64,000 bases of DNA from Devosia indica (GTDB lineage Bacteria; Pseudomonadota; Alphaproteobacteria; Rhizobiales; Devosiaceae): NCBI RefSeq assembly GCF_003056405.1, contig NZ_PYVZ01000008.1, forward strand, positions 62,001 to 126,000, in the 5' to 3' direction. The first letter of the stretch is position 1. The number at the start of each line of letters is the position of its first letter. A model generated the notes under the pieces. The model was not told the origin of the DNA. It did not search any database and worked only from the letters and a program-made list of their open reading frames with translations. Shown here piece after piece: positions 49,612 to 58,350 of the stretch. A program made the position numbers and the translations under genes.

Positions 49612-51162
49612 TTACATCACCGCGCCGACCTGCCAGGGCACGAATTCATTGTCGCCATAGCCCAGCGCCTCGGACTTGGTGCGCTCGCCCGAGGCGACCT
49701 TGAGGATATGTTCGAAAATTTCCTGGCCCTTGGCCTCGATGGAAACACCCTCGACGATATCGCCGCAATTGATGTCCATGTCCTCGGTCATGCGGGCATA
49801 CATGTCCGAATTGGTGGCCAGCTTTATGGAGGGCACCGGCTTGCAGCCATAGGCCGAGCCGCGCCCGGTGGTGAAGGTCAGCACATTGGCCCCGCCGGCC
49901 ACCTGCCCGGTCGCCGAGACCGGATCAAAGCCCGGCGTATCCATGAACACGAAGCCCTTTTCAGTGACTTTTTCAGCGTATTCATAGACCGCCGTCAGCG
50001 GCGTCGAACCGCCCTTGGCCGTGGCGCCGAGGGATTTTTCCAGGATCGTGGTCAGCCCGCCCAGCTTGTTGCCGGGCGAGGGATTATTGTTCATCTCCCC
50101 GCCATTGCGACGGGTGTAATCTTCCCACCACTTGATGCGTTCGATCAGCTTTTCGCCCACCTCGCGCGTCACCGCGCGGCGGGTCAGCATATGTTCGGCG
50201 CCATAGACCTCCGGGGTTTCCGAGAGGATGGCGGTGCCGCCCTGCTTGACCAGCGTATCGACCGCCACGCCCAGCGCCGGATTGGCGGTAATGCCCGAAT
50301 AGCCGTCCGATCCGCCGCATTGCAGCGCCAGGGTGAGATGACTGGCATCCACCGTTTCGCGCCTTGCCTTTGCGGCCACCGGCAGCATTTCCTTGATGCG
50401 CTCGACACCCCAGTCGATCATCTTGCGCGTGCCGCCGATCTCCTGGATTGTCATGGTCTGGAACGTGTCGGTTTCGGAAAGACTGTAGACCTCTTTCATC
50501 CGGTCGATCTGGAACGCTTCGCACCCCAGGCCCACCAGCAGCGCCGCGCCCAGATTGGGATTGGAGGTGTAGCCCCACTGCGTCCGCCGGAAGATCTGAT
50601 AGCCTTCGCCGGAAAGGTCCATGGCGCAGCCCGTGCCATGCACGAACGGGATCACTCCGTCGATCTCGGGATAATCATCCAGCACGCCCGAGCGGTTGAT
50701 CGCTTCGGCCATGAACTTGGCAACAGTCGCCGAACAGTTCACTGACGTCAGGATGCCCACGTAATTGCGCGTCCCCACCGAACCATTGGCCCGCCTGAAG
50801 CCTTCAAAGGTCGCCCGCTGGCTGGCTTCGACCATCTCGACCGGCACCGCGCCTTCCGCAAAAGCATAATCATGGGCCAGCGACCCATCGGGGCCGCCCA
50901 TGCCGCAATTGTGCTCATGCACCCAGTCGCCCGGTGCAATACCCTCCTTGGCAAAGCCGATGATCTGCCCGAATTTCACAACCGCCTCGCCTGCCGCAAT
51001 CGGGCGCGTGGCAAATTTGTGCCCGCGCGGCACCCGGCGGATGATGGCGACACCCTCGGGCGTATCGGTGCCCACCTCAAGATTGGCCAGCGCCACCGCA
51101 ATATTGTCGGCAGCGTTCAGCACCAGGGTCTTGCCTTGCGGCTGCGTCACTTGATCATTCAT
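49612..51162 (-). CDS. UxaA/GarD-family sugar-acid dehydratase
   Basis: The N-terminal SAF domain (about 1-95, with HEHNCGMGG) is joined to the large altronate/galactarate dehydratase domain (GTRNYVGILTSVNCSATVA, VHGTGCAMD, LALQCGGSDGYSGITANPALG, FTTGRGSAYG). The 516 residues equal the UxaA/GarD family. It removes water from an aldonate or aldarate; L-fuconate-type or altronate-type substrates are both possible. It is divergent from a GntR regulator whose probable operator lies between them. The neighbouring mutarotase and FAH hydrolase suggest a non-phosphorylative sugar-acid route. Confidence 0.88.
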   Translation of the reverse strand: MNDQVTQPQGKTLVLNAADNIAVALANLEVGTDTPEGVAIIRRVPRGHKFATRPIAAGEAVVKFGQIIGFAKEGIAPGDWVHEHNCGMGGPDGSLAHDYAFAEGAVPVEMVEASQRATFEGFRRANGSVGTRNYVGILTSVNCSATVAKFMAEAINRSGVLDDYPEIDGVIPFVHGTGCAMDLSGEGYQIFRRTQWGYTSNPNLGAALLVGLGCEAFQIDRMKEVYSLSETDTFQTMTIQEIGGTRKMIDWGVERIKEMLPVAAKARRETVDASHLTLALQCGGSDGYSGITANPALGVAVDTLVKQGGTAILSETPEVYGAEHMLTRRAVTREVGEKLIERIKWWEDYTRRNGGEMNNNPSPGNKLGGLTTILEKSLGATAKGGSTPLTAVYEYAEKVTEKGFVFMDTPGFDPVSATGQVAGGANVLTFTTGRGSAYGCKPVPSIKLATNSDMYARMTEDMDINCGDIVEGVSIEAKGQEIFEHILKVASGERTKSEALGYGDNEFVPWQVGAVM

Positions 51163-51272
51163 CGACAGGGGGCCTTTGGCAGTCGGTTCTCAGCGCTTTA
51201 CGCCGGCGGATATTCTCGTCAGATTGCGCCCGCAATAGAGAGGTCCGGCATTGTCATTCAAGACATCACTAA

Positions 51273-51284
51273 CTAACATGTTAG
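51273..51284. promoter_or_regulatory. GntR operator 1
   Basis: CTAACATGTTAG is a perfect 12-bp palindrome ending one base before the GntR start codon. The same 14-nt stretch ACTAACATGTTAGC recurs at 52517-52530 before the FAH gene. The shared exact site points to direct control by the local GntR protein. Confidence 0.75.
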
Positions 51285-51285
51285 C

Positions 51286-52035
51286 ATGAAAACGGAAGCC
51301 AGTCCCTACCAATTTCTTGGGCAAGCAGGCGATTTCTCGCGCGGCACGGTTACGCTGGACGTGACCAATGCCCTGCGCCAGGCCATTGTCACCCTGGCTC
51401 TGCCACCCGGCACCATGCTGGACAAATCCGCCATTTGCAGCCAGTTGGGCGTCTCGCGATTCCCGGTCAGCGAAGCGCTGGCCCGGCTGGCCGATGAAGG
51501 GTTGGTCGATATCGCGCCACAGCGCGGCTCAACCGTCTCGCTGGTCAAGATTGCCGACGTCCGTGAATACATGCTCATCCGCAAGGGCCTTGAAAGCGAG
51601 GCTTTGCGCGTCCTGATCGGCAAGCACGACACCGAGGTGATCGCGGCGCTGCACGCCAATATGGCAGCCCAGCGCGATGCGGCCTCGCGCGACGACGCGG
51701 AAACCTTCCACCAGATCGATGTCGAGTTTCACGATATCATCTTCCGCTCCATGCGGTTGACCAAGGTCAAGTCGATCATCGACAAGGCCCGCGCCAATCT
51801 CGACCGCGCCCGGCGCCTGATCATCACGCCGCGCCGCCTCAACCACACCATTGCCGAGCATCAGGCGATTTTCGACGGCATTCTGGCCGCCGATGCCCCC
51901 CAGGCCATTGCCGCCATTCGTGCCCATATCGACGCGGTGATGATCGAACTGTTTGCCTTCGCCCAGGAGCAGCCTGCGCTGTTTGCCGACGGCGCCGAAT
52001 TTACCACCGAAGACAACGACTTCCCCTTCGGCTAG
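51286..52035 (+). CDS. GntR-family regulator with FCD domain
   Basis: The winged helix (LDVTNALRQAIVTLALPPGT, SQLGVSRFPVSEALARLADEG) spans about 25-85. An FCD ligand domain follows with histidine metal ligands (FHQIDVEFHDIIF, HTIAEHQAI). The 249 residues are typical. A 12-bp palindrome touches its start codon and recurs before the FAH gene, so it probably represses itself, the divergent dehydratase and the downstream genes until a sugar acid binds. Confidence 0.92.
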   Translation: MKTEASPYQFLGQAGDFSRGTVTLDVTNALRQAIVTLALPPGTMLDKSAICSQLGVSRFPVSEALARLADEGLVDIAPQRGSTVSLVKIADVREYMLIRKGLESEALRVLIGKHDTEVIAALHANMAAQRDAASRDDAETFHQIDVEFHDIIFRSMRLTKVKSIIDKARANLDRARRLIITPRRLNHTIAEHQAIFDGILAADAPQAIAAIRAHIDAVMIELFAFAQEQPALFADGAEFTTEDNDFPFG

Positions 52036-52053
52036 CCGCGAGACGCCTATTCC

Positions 52054-52488
52054 ATGCTCAAACTCATCCCTGCCCTGCTTGGCCCCGAACTGCTCTCGAC
52101 CCTGCGCGCCATGGGCCATGGCGACGAAATCGTCATTGCCGACGCCAATTTCCCGGCCGAATTCCTCGGACCCATGGTCATCCGCGCCGATGGCATTTCG
52201 GCCACCGACATGCTCGACGCAGTGCTGACCCTGCTGCCGCTCGACCAGTTCGTGGAAGAAACCGCAATCGGCATGGAAGTGGTGGGCGACCCGACCGCCC
52301 GCCAGCCCATCGACGACGAGTTCGAAGCCATTATTGCCCGGCATGAGCCGGAGAAGCGCTACGCCAAGATCGAGCGCTTCGCCTTTTACGACCGCGCCAA
52401 GAAGGCGGCGGCCGTCATCCAGAGCGGCGAAACCCGGCTCTATGGCAATATCATTCTCAAGAAGGGCGTCATTCGCCCGCAAGGCTGA
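52054..52488 (+). CDS. RbsD/FucU family sugar mutarotase
   Basis: The 144-residue protein has the family pattern LIPALLGPELLSTLRAMGHGDEIVIADANFPAE, with the catalytic-type histidine in MGHGDEI, and the C-terminal ETRLYGNIILKKG. FucU-like members interconvert anomers of L-fucose or other sugars. It lies 18 nt after the GntR gene. Together with the dehydratase and the FAH hydrolase it suggests L-fucose-like sugar use. Confidence 0.88.
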   Translation: MLKLIPALLGPELLSTLRAMGHGDEIVIADANFPAEFLGPMVIRADGISATDMLDAVLTLLPLDQFVEETAIGMEVVGDPTARQPIDDEFEAIIARHEPEKRYAKIERFAFYDRAKKAAAVIQSGETRLYGNIILKKGVIRPQG

Positions 52489-52517
52489 CGGATTCGACCC
52501 TGGCCGCCCTCGACAGA

Positions 52518-52529
52518 CTAACATGTTAG
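52518..52529. promoter_or_regulatory. GntR operator 2
   Basis: A second exact CTAACATGTTAG, 36 bp upstream of the FAH gene start. Its presence shows that the FAH gene has its own regulated promoter in addition to any read-through from the mutarotase gene. Confidence 0.72.
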
Positions 52530-52565
52530 CTCTATAGGCCGACCCATCATTTGGAGGACCCCGCC

Positions 52566-53417
52566 ATGAAACTGCTTCGCGTCGGCGCCAAGGGCGCTGA
52601 AAAGCCCGCCATTCTCGCCGCAGACGGTTCGATCCGCGATCTGACCGGGGTCGTGGCGGATATTGGTGGGGCAACGCTGCTCCCCGAGGGTCTGGCGATC
52701 ATTGCCAACACGGACCTCGATTCACTGCCCACGCTCTCTTCTGACGAGCGCATCGGCCCCTGCGTGGCGAACGTTGGAAAATTCATCTGCATCGGGCTGA
52801 ACTATGCCGACCATGCCGCCGAGACCGGCGCCAAGATCCCTGAAGAGCCGATTATCTTCATGAAGGCCACCAGCGCCATTATCGGTCCTAATGACGATGT
52901 CATCATTCCCAGGAATGCCATCAAGCCCGACTGGGAGGTTGAACTGGCCGTCGTCATCGGCAAGGAAGCCCGCTATGTCGATGAGGCCGATGCCATGGAG
53001 CACGTCGCCGGCTATTGCGTCTGCAATGACGTCTCCGAGCGCCATTTCCAGACCGAGCGCGGCGGCACCTGGGACAAGGGCAAGGGCGCCGATACCTTTG
53101 GCCCCATTGGGCCCTGGCTCGTCACCAAAGATGAGGTCGCCGATCCGCAGAACCTCAAGATGTGGCTCGAAGTCGATGGCAAGCGCTATCAGGACGGCTC
53201 GACAAGGACCATGATCTTCGGCGTTGCCAATGTGGTCTCCTATGTCTCCCAGTTCATGAGCCTGCAGCCGGGCGACATCATCACCACCGGCACCCCGCCG
53301 GGCGTCGGCATGGGCATCAAGCCCGAGCCGGTCTGGCTCCAGCCCGGCAATGTCATGCGCCTGGGCATCGAGGGGCTGGGCGAGCAGACCCAGAACGTCA
53401 AGGCCTACTCCGCCTGA
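52566..53417 (+). CDS. Fumarylacetoacetate hydrolase family protein, probable 2,4-diketo-3-deoxy-sugar-acid hydrolase
   Basis: The ATG at 52566 follows GGAGG. The FAH core carries the metal ligands in the WEVELAVVIGKEA segment, with IGLNYADHAAETG, CNDVSERHFQ and TTGTPPGVGMG. The 283 residues match FAH enzymes that cleave 2,4-diketo-3-deoxy-L-fuconate or -rhamnonate to pyruvate and L-lactate in the LRA6-type pathway. The assignment to that substrate rests on the neighbours; other acylpyruvate substrates are possible. Confidence 0.87.
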   Translation: MKLLRVGAKGAEKPAILAADGSIRDLTGVVADIGGATLLPEGLAIIANTDLDSLPTLSSDERIGPCVANVGKFICIGLNYADHAAETGAKIPEEPIIFMKATSAIIGPNDDVIIPRNAIKPDWEVELAVVIGKEARYVDEADAMEHVAGYCVCNDVSERHFQTERGGTWDKGKGADTFGPIGPWLVTKDEVADPQNLKMWLEVDGKRYQDGSTRTMIFGVANVVSYVSQFMSLQPGDIITTGTPPGVGMGIKPEPVWLQPGNVMRLGIEGLGEQTQNVKAYSA

Positions 53418-53430
53418 CACCATCCCTCCT

Positions 53431-53500
53431 CACCTCCCCCTGTTGAGGGGGAGGTAGCGGCGCCTCGCCCGCAGGGCCATAGCAAAGCCGGGTGGGGGTT
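53431..53500. repeat. Palindromic intergenic repeat after the FAH gene
   Basis: CCTCCCCCTGTTGAGGGGGAGG is followed by GCCCGCAGGGC and GGGTGGGGG, in the same order as the element at 49457. It lies between convergent genes and may terminate both. Confidence 0.68.
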
Positions 53501-54665
53501 ATCTTAGTGAAAACCCCTTCGGGCTGACCGCAAAATAGCGCCCGATCAGCCCCGCCAGAGGCGGCCAGTTCATCACATTGACCGTCAGGTCGCGCAGCCA
53601 GACATGCCGGTTGCTTTTCGGGACGAACCAGTCGGCCATGCGCCGCCCGGCCTGCTGCTTGTCCAGCACCAATGGCCGCAACTGCGTCTCGAACCGCTCG
53701 AGCGCCGCATCGATATCGCTCTCCCCGGTCATCGCCTGCCCCAGCGCCCGGCCGCCGGCAATGGCCAGCGATGCGCCCTGCCCGGCCATCAGCGAAACGG
53801 CATGGGCCGCATCGCCAATCAGCACCACGCGCTTGTCGTGCCAGCGCGGCATGGCGATTTGTGCCACCACATCGTAATAGATCTCGCCCGGTTCAGGCAT
53901 CTTCGCCAGCACCTCCGGCACCACCCAGCCCAGATCGTCAAAGGCCTGGTGCAGGATCGGCGCAGGATCACGGGGCCGCTCCTGCGTATCGGCACGCAGC
54001 ACGAAAAACGCCATGATCTGGTTGGGTTCGACCTCATAGAGCCCGACCAGCCGCTCCCTGATCGCCATCATCTTGAAGTCCCCGCCCAGCGCCGCCGCGA
54101 CCTTGGCACTCTCAAAGAAATAGGCGGCGGTGTGATAGCCCAATGGGCGGATGAAAGGGTCTTCGGCGCCAAAGACCAGGCTGCGTGTGTGCGAATGAAT
54201 GCCATCGGCCCCCACCAGCAGGTCTGCACTAAGGACCGCACCATCCTCCAGCGTCAGCGTCACGCCATCGGCCCGGTTGTCGATTTTGGCGATGCTTGTG
54301 CCATAGCGGATCTCGACTGTCTCGGGCAGCGCATCATGCAGCGCCCGCTCGATATCGCCGCGCAGAATGGGAAACAGCTTGCCCTGCGTGGCCCGGCTGA
54401 TCTGGCGATAGTCCATCGATGATCCGGTGCGGCCCTGCTGGTCGACAAAATCGATCCGCCCGACCCCACGCGCCCTGGCTTCCAGCGCGCCGATAACCCC
54501 CAGATCAGCCGCTGCCTCGAACCCCGGCCCATAAAAGTCCAGCATATAGCCGCCATCCCGCAGCCCGGTCGCCTTTTCAAGCAGTGTCACCGACCAGCCG
54601 GCGCGCTGCAGCGCCAATGCTCCAGACAATCCAGCAATACCCGCGCCCGATATGATCGCTTTCAT
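53499..54665 (-). CDS. FAD-dependent monooxygenase
   Basis: The FAD-binding GAGIAGLSGALALQRAG is at residues ~7-23, the DG motif region is LLVGADGIHSHTR, and the GD motif is VVLIGDAAHAVSLMAGQGASLA. These define the PHBH-fold aromatic hydroxylase group, which includes TetX-like drug-modifying enzymes. The 388 residues are full length. The ATG overlaps the TetR stop (ATGA), so it is expressed with that regulator. The substrate is unknown. Confidence 0.88.
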   Translation of the reverse strand: MKAIISGAGIAGLSGALALQRAGWSVTLLEKATGLRDGGYMLDFYGPGFEAAADLGVIGALEARARGVGRIDFVDQQGRTGSSMDYRQISRATQGKLFPILRGDIERALHDALPETVEIRYGTSIAKIDNRADGVTLTLEDGAVLSADLLVGADGIHSHTRSLVFGAEDPFIRPLGYHTAAYFFESAKVAAALGGDFKMMAIRERLVGLYEVEPNQIMAFFVLRADTQERPRDPAPILHQAFDDLGWVVPEVLAKMPEPGEIYYDVVAQIAMPRWHDKRVVLIGDAAHAVSLMAGQGASLAIAGGRALGQAMTGESDIDAALERFETQLRPLVLDKQQAGRRMADWFVPKSNRHVWLRDLTVNVMNWPPLAGLIGRYFAVSPKGFSLR

Positions 54666-55237
54666 GGCCGGGCCTCCTTGGCGCAGATCATCTCCACAAA
54701 TCGCGCCCAGGCCACCGCCTGGCTTGCGGCCTGGTCGGGGAACAGATGCCGGTGCAGCGCAAGCCCGTCTCCGGTGACCAGGATCAACGCGGCCAGGGCC
54801 TGCCGATCAGCTTCTGAAACCCGGTCTGGCGCCAGCGCTGACAGGGCTGCTTCAAATTGCGCCCTGACCCGCAAGGCCATCTCGGCCAGCTTTTCCCGCA
54901 ACTGCGCATCGGTCCGGGCCTTGGCCACAAAACCGAAATAGGCGCCCGACAAGGCCGGGTCGGCATCCATGCTGGCCGTCGTATCGGCACCCAGCGCCAT
55001 CAGCCAGTCCGGCAGTGTCATGTCGGGCGCCGGTTGCATGCTGGGCATGGCCATGAGAAAGGCTTCGAAGGCCTCGAGCACGATGTCGTCGAGCCGGGCG
55101 AAATGATGAAACACATTGGCCTTGCTGACCCCCGCCCGCTCGGCCAGTGCCGATGCCGTCAGCGCTTCCCCGCCGCCTTCCGCCAACAGTCCGATCGCCG
55201 CCTCGACGATGTCCTGCCGCTTGTTTGTCCTGCTCAT
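54662..55237 (-). CDS. TetR-family regulator
   Basis: The ATG at 55237 follows CAGGAG. The DNA-binding domain covers residues ~5-52 (IVEAAIGLLAEGGGEALT, LAERAGVSKANVFHHFARLD), and a C-terminal ligand domain brings it to 191 residues. It is the first gene of a pair with the FAD monooxygenase. A perfect 16-bp palindrome lies 31 bp upstream and is the likely operator, so the pair is probably self-repressed and induced by the monooxygenase's substrate. Confidence 0.9.
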   Translation of the reverse strand: MSRTNKRQDIVEAAIGLLAEGGGEALTASALAERAGVSKANVFHHFARLDDIVLEAFEAFLMAMPSMQPAPDMTLPDWLMALGADTTASMDADPALSGAYFGFVAKARTDAQLREKLAEMALRVRAQFEAALSALAPDRVSEADRQALAALILVTGDGLALHRHLFPDQAASQAVAWARFVEMICAKEARP

Positions 55238-55267
55238 GCAATCACTCCTGCTTGTCACCAATATACT

Positions 55268-55283
55268 GACCGATCGATCGGTC
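55268..55283. promoter_or_regulatory. TetR operator
   Basis: GACCGATCGATCGGTC is a perfect 16-bp palindrome between the divergent tetR and nadB genes, 31 bp before tetR. Its size and symmetry are typical of TetR-family operators. Confidence 0.68.
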
Positions 55284-55394
55284 TGCAAGTGCTTGAGGGA
55301 GTTTTTGCGGAGCGTGCGGTCTGCCGTGCCAAGGCTTAGCTTGTGGCCGGACCGCAGGAAGGCTATGGCCCTCACTCGGGAATTGGGGGACAGC

Positions 55395-56981
55395 ATGACC
55401 ATTTTCGACAATACGCTTGATGCCGATGGCGCCCTGATCGTCGGCGCCGGCCTGGCGGGCCTGTTTACCGCGCTCAAGCTGGCGCCGCGCCCGGTCACCG
55501 TGCTCTCGCCCAAGCCACTCGGCATGGGCGCGTCGTCAGCCTGGGCACAGGGTGGTGTCGCCGCGGCCATGGGCGAAGGTGACAGCCCCCATGCCCATGC
55601 CCAGGACACCGAAATGGCCGGCGCAGGCATTGTCGATCACGGCACCGCTGAAGGGGTCACCGCCGAGGCCGTGGCCCGTATTGAAGACCTTGCCCGCTGG
55701 GGCACGCCCTTCGACCGCGATGATTTCGGCAATTTCGAACTGGGCCGGGAGGCGGCCCATTCGGCCAATCGCATCGTCAAGGTCGAGGGTGATCGGGCCG
55801 GCTGGGCCATTATGCAGGCCATCATCGCCGAGGTCAGGCGCACCCCGTCCATTCGCGTCGTTGAGGGCATCACCGCCCTCAGCCTGGCCCGCGACAATGG
55901 CCGCATTGTCGGCGTCTATTGCCGGCGCCTGGGCGACCGCTACTCCGAGCCCATCTATATCCGCGCCCGCGCCACGATCCTGGCCGCTGGCGGCCTGGGC
56001 GGGCTCTATGCCGTCACCACCAATCCGCCCGGCGTGCGCGGCCACGCCATGGGCATGGCGGCTCGCGCCGGCGCCATCATCGCCGACCCCGAATTCGTCC
56101 AGTTCCATCCCACCGCCATCGCCACCGGGGCCGATCCGGCGCCACTCGCCACCGAGGCCCTGCGCGGCGAAGGGGCCATCCTGGTCAACGATCTGGGCGA
56201 GCGTTTCATGCCCGCCATCCATCCCGAAGCAGAACTGGCCCCGCGCGACATCGTTGCCCGTGCCAATTTCCGCCAGATCCAGTCCGGCCGCCGGGTGTTT
56301 CTCGACACAAGGCAAGTCCTCGGCGCCGAAATCCTCACCCGCTTCCCCACCGTTTCGAAATATTGCCACGATGCCGGCATCGACCCGGTCAATGGCATGA
56401 TCCCGGTCACCCCGGCGGCCCATTTCCATATGGGCGGCGTCAAGGTGGATGAACGCGGCCGCTCGTCCCTGCCCGGCCTCTGGGTCTGCGGCGAAGCCAG
56501 TTGCACGGGCCTGCACGGCGCCAATCGCCTGGCCTCGAACTCCCTGCTTGAGGCCGTGGTGTTTGGTGCCCGCATTGCCGAGGACATTGGCGGGCTCGAG
56601 CCGGCGCGCGAACTGACCCCCTTTGACGGCATCGAATGGAACGAGGCGGAAGGCAACAGGGCCGAGGAAGTGCTACGCAACACGATCGCGGTGCAGGAGT
56701 TGCGCCGCATCATGGGCGACCTGGTGGGCGTAGAGCGCGATGAAGCAGGCCTCAGGGCCGCCCTCCGGCAGATCGCCCATCTCGAGGCGACGGCTGAGCA
56801 GGTCACCAGCGCCTTTCTCAACATGACGACCTCGGCCACGCTGGTCGCTGCGGCCGCGCTGAAGCGCACCGAAAGCCGCGGCGGCCACTTCCGTCTCGAC
56901 TTCCCCGACCCCAGCGCGGAATGGGAACATCATACGGAGATGACTTTGGGCGAGGCCCTCGCGATCCGTGCCGGGGCTTGA
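55395..56981 (+). CDS. nadB: L-aspartate oxidase
   Basis: NadB oxidises L-aspartate to iminoaspartate, the first step of NAD synthesis. The ATG at 55395 follows TTGGGGGA and gives 528 residues, the normal length; upstream codons would run into the TetR promoter. The FAD site is VGAGLAGLFTAL, with SSAWAQGGVAAAMG, the catalytic-region HPTAIA and the C-terminal CTGLHGANRLASNSLLE. nadA and nadC, often in the same operon, are not adjacent. Confidence 0.93.
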   Translation: MTIFDNTLDADGALIVGAGLAGLFTALKLAPRPVTVLSPKPLGMGASSAWAQGGVAAAMGEGDSPHAHAQDTEMAGAGIVDHGTAEGVTAEAVARIEDLARWGTPFDRDDFGNFELGREAAHSANRIVKVEGDRAGWAIMQAIIAEVRRTPSIRVVEGITALSLARDNGRIVGVYCRRLGDRYSEPIYIRARATILAAGGLGGLYAVTTNPPGVRGHAMGMAARAGAIIADPEFVQFHPTAIATGADPAPLATEALRGEGAILVNDLGERFMPAIHPEAELAPRDIVARANFRQIQSGRRVFLDTRQVLGAEILTRFPTVSKYCHDAGIDPVNGMIPVTPAAHFHMGGVKVDERGRSSLPGLWVCGEASCTGLHGANRLASNSLLEAVVFGARIAEDIGGLEPARELTPFDGIEWNEAEGNRAEEVLRNTIAVQELRRIMGDLVGVERDEAGLRAALRQIAHLEATAEQVTSAFLNMTTSATLVAAAALKRTESRGGHFRLDFPDPSAEWEHHTEMTLGEALAIRAGA

Positions 56982-57857
56982 CTATTCCGCCAGCAGATAG
57001 GTCGCCAGAGCTGTCAGGTCCTCATCAGTCCAGTGCGATGTGGAATCGCTGATCACCTCGCCCATGGAGCCGCCCAGCACATCGAAACCCGGCGTGAACC
57101 CGTCCTTGAGCGTCTGCACCAGGGTTGCAACGTCATAGCCCTCCGCCACCAGCGCATCAGCGGTAATGGCCGGCGCCCGGCCTCCGGTGCCGCCGGGCGA
57201 GCCGGTCAGCGCCTTGTCCCACTCCAGCGCGCCGAGGGCATTGCGGGGTCAGTGACAGGCCACGCAATGGGCCGGCCCAAATGCGAGATACTTGCCCCGA
57301 TTGTAGATTTCGGACTGCCCCTCTTCAGGCTCGAAGCGGTTGGGAGAAAAGAACAGGTTCTGCCATCCGGCCATGGCCAGACGGATATTGAACGGAAACG
57401 GGATCTGGCTTGGGGCGGCAGGCGTGGCGACCGGCTCGGTGGCCATCAAAGCGGCATAGAGATCGGCGATCTCCTGGTCGCTCATCAGCGTATAGTTTTC
57501 GTAGGGAAAGGCGGGGTAGAGGTGCCCTTCCGGGCCCATGCCATTGCTCATGGCGTCGGCAAACTCTGCCAGGGTCCAGTCGCCAATCCCGGCCTCGGGA
57601 TGGGAGGTGATATTGGGCGGCACAAAGGTGCCGAACGGCGTTTCCAGCCCAAATCCGCCGGCCAGAAATCCGGTACCGGCCTGGTGGTTGGTATGGCAGG
57701 CAACGCAGCCGCCCAGCCGGATGAGATAGTCGCCGCGCGCCACATCCCCGACCAGGTCCAGCTCGCGTGCCGGCCCGGCCACCGGCTTGAGCAGAAAGGC
57801 TCCAGTGCCAACTCCGATGACCGCAACAGCGATCGCCGCCCACCACCGTTTTCTCAT
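56982..57857 (-). pseudogene. Diheme cytochrome c gene interrupted by an in-frame TGA
   Basis: The frame starts at 57857 with a signal anchor (WWAAIAVAVIGVGTGAFLL). The first heme motif CVACH is at residues 51-55, with its axial methionine probably in MSNGMGPEG. The second, CVACH, is at 198-202 and is followed at once by TGA (57249-57251). Beyond the TGA the same frame continues for 88 codons with PRNALGALEWD, a likely second axial methionine in LGGSMGEV, and a normal TAG at 56982. In this family the residue after the second CxxCH is usually Thr (HTPRN). Either the gene is freshly broken, the TGA is read through, or there is a sequence error. Thioredoxin and CcdA genes lie upstream. Confidence 0.85.
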
Positions 57858-57927
57858 GCCCGTCCCCGCTGCTATCCGCTGGCCGGATCAGACCAGAACC
57901 ATTTGCAGCGCGCAATCGGTGCGTCAA

Positions 57928-58338
57928 TCAAGAGGCTGCGAGATCGAGCAGCCCGGCAATCCGGTCCTTGCGTGTTTCGGCCACCAGCCGCCCCAACTCG
58001 CTGGTGCCCCGCATCAGCACCAGGGTCGAACGGCGCGGAATGGCCAGGTTCCGGGCCAGTTCGCTATTGCCATAATTGTCCCAGTCGACCCGCAGGATGG
58101 GGATAGCCGCATAGGCCGCGCTTTCGCCCTGCAAGGCGTCGAGCACCCGTTGCTGGGCCGCGCAGGTCGGGCACCAGCTTGCATGGAAATTGATCAGATA
58201 CGGCGCACCGCTGCCGGCAAGACCCTCAAGTTCGGCCCCGGTATAGTCGATGAACTCCAGCGCTCCTGCGGCACCAGCCACAAGGCTCGCAACGCTGATG
58301 CCGGCCAGCCCGGCCAATAGGTGTCGGCGTGTGATCAT
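57928..58338 (-). CDS. Periplasmic thioredoxin-family protein
   Basis: The N-terminus MITRRHLLAGLAGIS is a Tat-like signal (RR plus hydrophobic stretch), with a possible cleavage site near residue 26. The active site is WCPTC (Cys56-Cys59) in INFHASWCPTCAAQQ. It lies 12 nt downstream of ccdA on the same strand, so CcdA probably supplies its electrons. The next gene is the cytochrome c, whose heme cysteines must be reduced before heme attachment, which is a plausible target. Confidence 0.87.
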   Translation of the reverse strand: MITRRHLLAGLAGISVASLVAGAAGALEFIDYTGAELEGLAGSGAPYLINFHASWCPTCAAQQRVLDALQGESAAYAAIPILRVDWDNYGNSELARNLAIPRRSTLVLMRGTSELGRLVAETRKDRIAGLLDLAAS

Positions 58339-58350
58339 GCTATTTTCTCC

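Noticed and set aside
57205..57251. Selenocysteine insertion at the cytochrome TGA
   Set aside because: The replaced residue is normally Thr, not Cys or Sec, and no convincing bacterial SECIS hairpin with a proper apical loop follows the TGA.
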